Assembly (NCBI GenBank): GCA_011799875.1
Contig: CM022301.1
Coordinates: 11,985,570-12,049,569, forward strand
Length of the DNA: 64,000 nucleotides
Source: Thinopyrum elongatum
Taxonomy: Eukaryota; Streptophyta; Magnoliopsida; Poales; Poaceae
Direction of reading: 5' to 3'
Below, piece after piece: positions 56,151 to 64,000 of the stretch (its first letter is position 1; each line of letters begins with the position of its first letter). A program made the translations under genes and the position numbers. Under the pieces are notes generated by a model that was not told where the DNA came from, did no database searches, and saw nothing but the letters and a program-made list of their open reading frames with translations.

Positions 56151-59100
56151 ATGGATAAAAGGTCAAGGCATTAGCAACCTAGCAAGTGGAACCAATAACT
56201 GGTCGAGTAACGTTAGCTTTTAAGAACAACTATTTTTTTAAGAACAACTACATATCAATAATCAGTTCAAACCTTCTTTCTCTAACCGGTCAAGGGCCTT
56301 AAGAGTTTGAAATTGCTCTAATTTATTCATCACGTAAAGAAATACTCTCAAACAACAAGTATAATTTATTCTTACTACCCGGGAGGCCCAGATTCTTGCT
56401 CTAGTTTTCTATGGCTGTCAATACAACCGTGGTAGGGAAATAAGACAATAATGCCCACCCATGTGCAGATATGACACCCCAAATTATAAACCTGCATCAT
56501 ACTACACAAAGGATAGGAGTCAGTATACTGAAATAGTATGTATTGATAAGTGCAAGCTAGGAAAAAGAGGTATTGCTTACACTATTAAGAAGTAGACGCA
56601 ACATAATGCACATTCATCTTGCATGGCAGCAAGCAGTTGGTCCTGCTGGAAGGAATGCATGTCTCCTGCATGAACAATTCTTTAATTATAAAAAGAGAGG
56701 AGAGGAGAGCACATCACACAAGCTTGATGGGGGGAGAAAAAGAAGGGGGGTTTGGGCGAAGCTCACCTTGTCGTGTTAGGATCAGACGTTGTCGCTCAAC
56801 ACGTGCCGTCCCCAAATAGTACCCATGGTCTTGACCGACGTTCCTGTCGCATGTCTAGGCTGCTGCACTATGCGGTGTCCGCTGCATTCACCGGTGCTCA
56901 CCGCCTCCTCACATCGCTTGATCCACTGCCAGCACGATCGATTTCTCCACTGGTCACATCCTCCTCTGTGAGCTCTAACAAGAACAAATGGCAGGACCAA
57001 GAACAACCTCCAATCGAGGAGATGACGAGCCAGCAGAGCAATAGACGAAGACCAAACAGCAGACGAGAGGACAAAAGAAACCTGCGGCAGACAGAACAAA
57101 TGCCTTAGGAGGGTGAAACACGAACGAAAAGTGTATAATCAGCAAACTACATAGACAATAGGCTAATTATGCTTGCAATCAGTATAAATATAATTAGCAA
57201 CTACTATATATCCATTACTTGAATGGAATCATGAGCCACTTTCATGCATCGTAAATACGACGGCTGCCCCTCTCAACTCTTCTGTGCCTCATCTCATGAC
57301 TAATTCTACTAATCAGTGACTGGGTTCAGTTGCTGTCTAAATCAAGACAATTGCATGAAAGCACAACACAGTACATCCTAATGTAAGATATTTTAACTAA
57401 TAGAAGCAAGCACCTGTCAATTTATGATTATCTAAGAAAGAACAACACGCCTGAAACACGGTAGGCACATCAACTAAATTGAGGCACACATATCTGTCGG
57501 CACAGCGGCACGGTCACATTTAAAGAATTAATAATTATGAAAAGCCTGTAGTGCATGTCACAACTATAAATACTCTGTTCTCACCTAAAACTATCAGAAC
57601 AGAGAAAATAAGAACAGAGCTGCCAATATAAATGCAGGTCAATGCAGAACACAACAGGTGAATATTTCCAAAGACAAGCAAACATATCCGTCTAGCCCGA
57701 CACAGCATATTCAACATATCATACAACCACTTACGCAAACAGTTACAGCAGGCTTTCATAAAGTGGACTGGAAATCAGGGAAATAGACATGGAATATTTC
57801 TCTATAGCTACATGGTTTTGAAATATTTTTCTTCTTGAAGCTAACCAAGCCCGCTGTCTTTTTTTTAGCTGAAGATAAATCCGTCAGTTTGAAGTAGAAA
57901 AGCAATGACTAAACCTAAAGATCCAAGCAAAGGACCATCTACTTTTTATAACTAATCAATCCACCCAAACTAAATTACTTTCTTATCTGTTTTAATGGAA
58001 CACAGTAAACATTTTCCATTGCACTCTTGCTCCAAGCTTACAAACCCAACATATTTTAGGCGCTGCATCCCTCTGACATTGTTGCATAGGTACTTAAACA
58101 GCAGCCTAGTAAGAATACTGCTTGGCTATATTCAGGCTAAACTCTAAAGCATTAATCTAAGCCTCCACTTTGTGTGCACCTTCTCATTATATTTATGCTC
58201 ATTTAATGGCAGCGCAGCATCCCATTTTGAATGCTAGCTAAGAATACCCAACTAATCAGACTTCTTTCCTATGAGATTGTAATAAAGAATAATGATGGTA
58301 GGTGATCTGATATTATATTCGACTAAAAATAAAATAAGTAAGGAGAGCAGGGTATGGAAAGACAGATAGCCTAGAAAAGAAGCATGCAGAGGAAAATGCC
58401 AAAGAGATACTATCATAAGCAAGGGCATTTGATGAATTCATTAATTAGTTAAGCCAGTACGAATATACATGACTGAAAAGAATATGTGTTTTGTAGTTTG
58501 GACAAATGGAGTAACCAAGACAACAATAACTGGGCGTACAGTCTAAATTAAATGAGCCAATTTGAGGAATTTCTATCCTCCAAACAATATTCAGATAATT
58601 CTATTTGCTATGATGATAATTCTGTACCTGCACATTACTCGGCATACCAAGTTCTCCATTCGGGTTCTTCTCCGCACGACACATGAATATATGAGCAACT
58701 AATTTTCTTGGTCCTATTTCTTCTTTCTCATATCTGCAAATATCATGTTTAGGAAACCCACATATTAGTAATTTCAGAGATGTACATTAGAGAAAATGTT
58801 CATCTAACAATCCAATTAGATATACATGTGCATGTATGTTTATACATCTAGCCAAAAATTTGAGATCAAATTAAGAATTTGAATGCCCAATGAAAATTAA
58901 ACTTGGATTGAAATTTTCCTTCCATTGCATTTGGAATCTGCTCTCTTTACCTCTCCCTATCCCACTCCCACTACCACACATTCATCACACAACACAGAGA
59001 GAGAGATAGAGGAGCACCTGGTTGGGAAGGAAGGCGTTGAGCGCATCCGTTCCTCACCGTGGGGAGCACCTGTGGTTGGGAAGCAAGCCATGAACAACAA

Positions 59101-59243
59101 GTTGGAAAGGAACTGTAAGAGGAAGGAATCCAGGGGGAAAATCAGCCCCAAATCAAATCAACCAATGAAGAAATCTGCGAAATTAGACTAGACAAAAGGA
59201 GAAATCAATAGAGAACAAATCACACGGGTGCCCGCTTCTATAC

Positions 59244-59330
59244 CTTGCTGCCGCCCGCTTGTTTGGCGAGGACCACCTCGGCCAGTTCCTGCAGTCCCGC
59301 CGCCGCCGCCGCCCCGGATGCCGGTCCCAT
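59244..59330 (-). pseudogene. Captured first exon candidate in Helitron, with GC-rich leader
   Basis: Minus strand ATG at 59330 starts MGPASGAAAAAGLQELAEVV and the 29-codon exon ends at a donor (AGCAAG/GTATAG). The GC-rich text upstream (59331-59930) looks like a host 5' leader and promoter, and the exon lies at the Helitron 5' end, where transcription of a chimeric message could begin. Longer frames across 59183-60034 are compositional. Confidence 0.4.
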
Positions 59331-60115
59331 CGCCTTTCCCTCCTTGGCAGCTGGGCAAGCGACCTCGCCGGCGCAGGCCGACGCTGGCCGGCGACCCTGT
59401 CCCGTCCGCTGCCGAGCCTCCCTCTCCTATTTCCTCTCTCTTTCTCCCTCCTCTCGTCATCCGCCACTCCTCTTTGCTCTCTCTTTCTCCCTCCTCTCTC
59501 TCCTGCACGGACCGGTCCATGGCGCTGGCGCTGGATCGAATCAAGCGCCCCACCGTCGCCCTTCGCCTGCAGGTCGGATCTAGCGGGATCCCCTACTCCT
59601 CCACCCCAACGAGAAGACCGGCGGCGGCTAACGAGAGAGGACGGGGTGGTGTTGCGCTGAGCAGTGGCCATACATGGGCAGCCCAGTTGGGGACGGGGAC
59701 GACGGCCAGGGTGCAGAGGCGACGGACTGGGAAGGAGGAGAGGAGGCGGGGATTGGGGGAGGGTCGGGGGAAGAGGAGGCAGCGGATTGGGGAAGGAAAG
59801 GGGAGACTCTCTATAGGCTCCCCATCGACGGACCCACGACCCCAGGGCCCGCCCGTCAGCGACAGAGGCTAGGCAGGGAACGAAGTGAAACCGGACGCGA
59901 TTTGCAATTGCTGGCCGCGTGGATGGCCTGAGAGGGGCTGCTATCCTAGCGTCCTTTATAAGTTTAATTAATGTATCTGAGATCATACATAGCCTTTCTT
60001 TGAGTCTAACAGCCCTCTGAGATACTATTTTCACATGACATTAGTGGTTCTAGTGCTCTTGTTTTTTTTAGCAAAACAGAACAAGGGGCACTAAATTACA
60101 TGTACACAAGTTATT

Positions 60116-60469
60116 TCTAATATCCACTAGACACTACATCTAATATGGAAACCTTTTCTTTTCCCGGCAGCCAGTTCAAGAGACTCTAGTACCTGCAAGA
60201 AAGAATAACACAACGTGAGTGTCAAATAACCACGCCTTCTTCTGCATGCAAAACTCCTCTCTCAAGGCGAATGTTTTTCAGCATGCAAGTAATATCTAAT
60301 ACACTTTTTTTAAATGATTTAATTTTTATTCTTTGCAATATGTCACACAACTAAAACTTAGTGTCTTATAAATCACAAGGGTAGAAACAAAAAAATATCT
60401 CTTAGCCAATTTTTTTCCTAAAATTTACAACTTTACAGACAACCTAACATGGATTCTTTGGTAAAAAAA
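60116..60469 (-). other. Possible last exon and 3' flank of the PDZ gene
   Basis: On the minus strand an acceptor TATTCTTTCTTGCAG is followed by GTACTAGAGTCTCTTGA (60192-60176). If joined to the exon ending at 63121 the phase fits and gives G-T-R-V-S-stop. This is a weak model resting on the splice site and phase only. The rest of the interval, up to the LINE start at 60115 and the retroposon duplication at 60470, shows no feature. Confidence 0.3.
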
Positions 60470-60483
60470 GATGAATGAACTCT

Positions 60484-60602
60484 CGAAGTAGGCTTTCGCC
60501 CCGCTTTATAGATAAAGCAATGGTCCATACAAAAAGCATCCAAGTCACAAGCGAGAAACGACGGCTGGGGCCACAGCACAAATAAGCCCAAGAAATCAAA
60601 AA
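60484..60602 (-). mobile_element. Short 5'-truncated LINE/SINE-type retroposon
   Basis: 119 bp flanked by a 14-bp target duplication, GATGAATGAACTCT (60470-60483) and GATGGATGAACTCT (60603-60616). Minus strand end ...CTTTATCTATAAAGCGGGGC reads like the 3' end of plant LINE-type retroposons. No poly-A. The interrupted sequence has an unsplit copy at 62818-62870. Confidence 0.65.
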
Positions 60603-60906
60603 GATGGATGAACTCTGTTCTCAACAATTTACTTTTTAATGCTGGACCAGCCATTTACGAAAACCAGGAATTCCCCAATATATCAGCGAACAATGTCAAC
60701 CGATGCTTACAAGGGATTAGAGACTGCTCTTTGCAGATGCATTCCGTGATTGTTAACATAGGGAGTGTATGAGGCATTGATATGGCAACTTCATGAAGAA
60801 GTTTCATGGTGAAGTGTACACACAGCACTTGTACCCTGCACCACCAAACTTCTTCATCAAGGTACCACATGGAGAAGATATATGCGGCAAATCCAAATGC
60901 TATATA

Positions 60907-61148
60907 CTCCTTCTGTTCCAGAATATGCATCAACTTTCGCGCAAATCAAACTTACGTATGTTTGACCAGGATTATAGAATAAAATAACATCTATAATACA
61001 AAATAAATAAAATAAGAAAATTCTTTTCGTGATGGTACACATTTTTTATTGTAGATATTGAATTACTTTTTTCTAAAAACTTGGTCAAACATGCACACGT
61101 TTGACTTTTGAAACAACTAATACACATTATATTTTGGGATGGAGGAAA
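60907..61148. mobile_element. Stowaway MITE
   Basis: 242 bp with TA on both sides (60905-60906, 61149-61150). Ends CTCCTTCTGTTCCAGAATAT and ATATTTTGGGATGGAGGAAA are inverted repeats with a few mismatches. AT-rich, non-coding. Confidence 0.82.
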
Positions 61149-61324
61149 TAGTTTTTAGAATCGCCACAAAGTATTATGGTATGGATGTGGGTTCTCTGAA
61201 GCTAATAGCTCATAAATAACATATCTGAAAGTTTTAACAAAAGAAGGACCCAACATAACAGCTTCAAAGACTGGTGGCTCTCTGCTCGCCTTTAAATTTC
61301 AGGAAACAATAGAAAAGGTTTTTT

Positions 61325-61690
61325 ATAGCCTATGTTTCCTGGGAGCTTGGTCAATCTGGAGGGAAAAAAACTATCGGAATTTAACGGTCAGGCTGCAGCT
61401 CTTCAGAACTTCTTGCTTTGAGCCTTTGACTAGAAGCTCTTCAGGGCATGGATAATAAGCTCAGTGGTTTACAATTTGTGGAGTCTGGCCAGTGTCAAGG
61501 GCCAGAGCAAACTGGTAGCTGTTGTAAGTTGGCAAGTTGCCTGTTTCAGTTTAGTTTGGGCCGTTAAAATGTTGCAGGCTGCGTCAAGGCTGTTACTTCC
61601 TTGGTCTTCATGTACTAAACCTCTTTTCTTTTTCTTTTTTTCTATAAAATACACAGCCCTTTTGCATGGTTAGAAAAAAAAATAGCAATC
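61325..61690 (+). mobile_element. LINE 3'-end fragment
   Basis: Encodes AWSIWREKNYRN, the usual C-terminal W.IW.ERN motif of plant LINE ORF2, then a stop, a 3' untranslated region with GGCTGCGTCAAGGCTG, and an A-rich end (61672-61685). Only the last few hundred bases of a LINE are present. Confidence 0.6.
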
Positions 61691-61699
61691 AAATTAAGG

Positions 61700-62832
61700 A
61701 CCTAGAGGGGCTGCATCAGAGAGCTCATTATGGGTAAGTTTAATGTGAGGAGACAAACAAGTAGGAGGTTGGAAGGCCGAATCTTGCTAAGTGTAATGAA
61801 ACAACTAAATGCATTGAGCAAAACAATTGGGATCCATACAGTTGCTTGGAGAAATGAGTTTGAAGCAGAGATGAGTATGCTTGAATCACAAGGGCGTGAT
61901 ACGCTACAAGTCATAAACATAAAAGATAAGACATGTTCATGCAGTGTGTGGTAAGTTTTTCGGAAGACATACCTTCATGCATTGGCCTTCAGATGCTCAA
62001 TCAGGGGAGCTGAGATCCAAGCACATGCCGATAATTATTACAGCATTGAGATGTTTAGGGCATCATATGCTGGGTCAGTACCATCCATGACAGATTCACT
62101 AGATACGACACAACTGGGTGAAAGTCGACTCGGGTTGCAAAGTACACCCACCAACTCTAAAAAGGCCTCCAGGCAGACCCAGGAAGAAGAGAATTAGGAG
62201 ATTGTTTTTGAACCTGGTAGAAAGGTGGTCAGGTGCAGAAGATGTAAGGGAGTGGGCCATACGACGAAAATATGCAAGGAGCCAGAACCCGAACAAGAAT
62301 GCCTATGATCTTATCTGATGTTGATGAGGAACCAACTTCAAACTAATGTGATCTGTCATGTTAATTTGTTTTACATATCATTGCTTAGTACTGAGTACTA
62401 TGTTTAATCTTATAAATCATTGCAGAAAGAAATGTGCACATGTGATTGAAGAACCTGTAGAAGCTTGAGAACAACATCCAAGGAGAAGGTACGAGTATTG
62501 CACATGCTTTTAGTCACATTTTTACTGCTCACTGTAATGTTTTTGGCTCAATAATCAATTCAGGAGAGAAGGTATGAGGACTGAAGAATCTATAGCTAAT
62601 TACAAGAGGTATTAATCTGATTTGTACATATTTACATGTGCAAATAGATTGAAGAACCTGTACTAACTATATTATATTGTTTTCTAACTCTAGGAAGAAA
62701 ACTTCTGTCAACGTGACTCCTATTATGCAAACTCCTATGAAGAAGCCCACAGCCAAAGGAAATGACAAGATAACTCCAGTGAAGAAAGCTGCACCTAAAA
62801 TGAAGACACATAGAGCATGGATGCTTTGGTAA
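61700..62832 (+). pseudogene. MULE (MuDR-type) transposase, C-terminal remnant
   Basis: MGKFNVRRQTSRRLEGRILL opens the region after the catalytic domain. The SWIM finger CSCSVW is followed by an in-frame TAA (Gln in relatives), then FRKTYLHALAF; NYYSIEMFRASYAGSVPSM follows. A frameshift leads to VHPPTLKRPPGRPRKKRIRR, and another to the CCHC knuckle CRRCKGVGHTTKIC. Three frames are therefore needed, plus a stop. Downstream GT-AG-like pieces end in a Lys-rich tail (KPTAKGNDKITPVKKAAPKM). The catalytic DDE part is missing and no terminal inverted repeats were recognised. Confidence 0.82.
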
Positions 62833-63120
62833 AAAAAAACATGGATGAACTCTGTTCTCAACAATTTACTTGCTGCACACCCATTTACCAAAGCCATATA
62901 AACTCCCAAAATATCAACATAGTTTATAGTGTGGTGTGATATTGTAAGCATCACATGGATGACATAAGAGTGTATTGCACAATGCACATAAGCTTACACA
63001 ATTGAATTAAAATATAATAGATCTACAAAAACTGGAATATACATACTTGGAGAATTGAACTGATAATCTAGATAATTTGTAGATGGGATCATGGAACTGG
63101 TTAAAAGAGGAGACATGTAC

Positions 63121-63797
63121 CTCTTGCAATAACTTCTCCAAGGTCAGATACAGTTGCAGTTAACTCTACGGTCCTTCGGCAGTTTTTGAGTGTTTGAAAT
63201 AACCCAACCTATGGAGTTAGCATAACACATTTCTCAGTGCTAACATTTTGCTAATAATACTTCTGTACAAAGGAATGGATGGCAGGGATCAAGCGAACTG
63301 CCATTATAAGATAGAACTGAACTTACAGAAATATGAACTTCAGCTTTATGGCCATTTTTACTATCTGAAAGGCCTTTGCATATGCTCATCAACAGATTTT
63401 CCAACTGATAATTTCAGAAAAAAAACATAGAAGTCAAGAGCATGAAGCTACCGAATATCACAAGTGTAATTTATTTTCACTTTATTAACCTAACAAATCT
63501 TAATACACCGACCTGAACTGTGGTAGAAATGCATTTTCCCTTAATACATTCAATAAGATCACCTTTTTGGATTCCACATTTCTCAGCATTAGATCCTTTC
63601 GACACCTAAGGTTCAATTGCCAAATAATTATATCATATGTGCATGAGAAAAAGAGCACCTTCAGGAAGGCATTATATACCTCTCTAACAACAAGACCGTC
63701 ATCAATGTTATACATACGACATAACATGTCAACATGAGCAGGCTCTAGAAGCTTGATAGCCTCAAACCTCATCCCAAGATGGGGCCGACCAATGTAC
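63121..63797 (-). CDS. PDZ-domain protein (Deg/HtrA-like protease C-terminal part), four exons
   Basis: Exons on the minus strand: 63797-63680, 63605-63513, 63404-63327, 63208-63121, each with AG before and GT after and all phases consistent. The product reads YIGRPHLGMRFEAIKLLEPA ... NIDDGLVVREVSKGSNAEKC GIQKGDLIECIKGKCISTTV, then LENLLMSICKGLSDSKNGHK, and QTLKNCRRTVELTATVSDLG. The 'GLVV..V..GS.AE..GI..GD.I..I.G' stretch is a PDZ ligand groove as in Deg/HtrA proteases. The protease domain would lie beyond the window end; 63798-64000 looks like intron. The frame has no stop or frameshift across four exons, so this is the best candidate for a resident host gene. The 3' end is uncertain. Confidence 0.75.
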
Positions 63798-64000
63798 CTA
63801 CACCAAATCAGGCACATTTAACATATTTCGAGCAAGGTATACATGGGTAAGTAACGCTTCCAAAATAAGCCATTTTAGTGGAATCCAACTTCTATCTTTT
63901 TTATTATTTGAACAAGGACTTCTATCTAACACGTTTATAATTTCCCATCACTAACCAAATATTTTGATTCAAATAGATTTCAAAAAGGCCCAAAGGGGAT
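63798..64000 (-). other. Intron of the PDZ gene at the window edge
   Basis: AT-rich text ending in the acceptor TTTGGTGTAG before 63797. No exon is visible up to the edge. Confidence 0.5.

Larger units (their letters stand above)
53568..59971 (-). mobile_element. 6.4-kb gene-capturing Helitron in the LINE 5' leader
   Basis: The 3' end on the minus strand reads ...CGGGTCATCTAG followed by T, with a hairpin just before it; CTAG fits the CTRR rule. Insertion is between A and T without target duplication, shown by the uninterrupted copy TTCCTCA/TGTATCTGAG at 49550-49566. The 5' terminus reads TTAATTAAACTTATAAAGG, so the canonical TC start appears as TT. No Rep/helicase is encoded, so it is non-autonomous. 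Exon-like pieces with acceptor sites lie on the same strand as the Helitron (53960-54120, 54335-54451, 54890-55084, 59244-59330). The stretch 57110-58920 is AT-rich and intron-like, with nothing recognised. Confidence 0.8.
49707..60115 (-). mobile_element. L1-type LINE, first copy, split by a Helitron and 3'-truncated
   Basis: In element order: the 5' leader from 60115, the Helitron (59971-53568), the leader continued 53567-53130, ORF1 (53129-52573), the endonuclease and reverse transcriptase region down to about 49707. There it stops within the RT C-terminal part (after VFKLPISVCDD) and meets the start of the second LINE copy. No poly-A tail or target duplication is in view. The region 51900-52570 between ORF1 and endonuclease shows only broken coding text. 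Confidence 0.8.

Noticed and set aside
56752..57108. 118-codon plus-strand and 105-codon minus-strand frames in the Helitron
   Set aside because: Both strands are open over the same bases, with no motif; neither can be preferred.
53568..59971. Helitron Rep/helicase or RPA gene
   Set aside because: No HUH endonuclease, Pif1-like helicase or RPA motif was found on either strand.
59183..60034. 283-codon minus-strand frame across the Helitron 5' end
   Set aside because: It crosses the Helitron boundary into the LINE leader and is Arg/Pro/Gly-rich; only the small spliced first exon at 59244-59330 looks real.

Overview
This is plant nuclear DNA, almost certainly from a large grass genome of the Triticeae type (wheat, Aegilops, barley or rye). 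The evidence is wall-to-wall nested transposons: Athila-type LTR elements with an 18-nt tRNA-Asp primer site, chromovirus-type Ty3 elements with TGTAAC...CCACA LTRs, CACTA elements with 'agtcccggtt' subterminal repeats, Stowaway MITEs, LINEs and a Helitron. Family names are from memory. All boundaries come from reading terminal repeats and target-site duplications (TSDs) directly.

Layout. 1-828 is transposon-derived non-coding DNA, interrupted by a complete Athila-type element on the minus strand (834-10324, TSD CTTGA). It encodes gag-protease and an ATHILA-type third protein but has no reverse transcriptase or integrase. 10330-14755 is a CACTA-like element, its right end marked by TAGTG, that carries two broken gene copies: a repeat-rich low-complexity gene and a 3'-5' exonuclease-like gene. 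14756-25386 is a decayed CACTA element with a coiled-coil/tail-anchor ORF, a truncated transposase (TNPD-like) and a TNPA-like gene. The TNPA-like gene is split by a 4.4-kb solo LTR (19240-23620, TSD GTGTT).

A non-autonomous LTR element ('B', 25387-49006) sits in the CACTA DNA. Its 3' LTR is split by a complete Ty3/chromovirus element ('C', 31546-48497, TSD ATCTT). The 5' LTR of C is in turn split by a related solo LTR (33310-37417, TSD GTAGT). This gives four datable layers. C has an extra ORF upstream of gag-pol with a dsRNA-binding-domain-like pattern, and its gag-pol is intact except for two nonsense codons.

From 49007 to 60115 lie two head-to-tail minus-strand LINE copies. The 5' leader of the longer one is split by a 6.4-kb minus-strand Helitron (53568-59971) that carries several exon-like host gene pieces. 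The other LINE copy preserves the empty insertion site, which fixes the Helitron ends exactly. The last 4 kb contain the best candidate for a resident host gene: minus-strand exons of a PDZ-domain protein (Deg/HtrA-like) at 63121-63797. Its putative last intron is filled by a MULE transposase remnant, a Stowaway MITE and LINE fragments.

No rRNA, tRNA, CRISPR or bacterial-type operon was seen. Nearly every gene here is a transposon gene or a transposon-captured fragment, and most carry stops or frameshifts.
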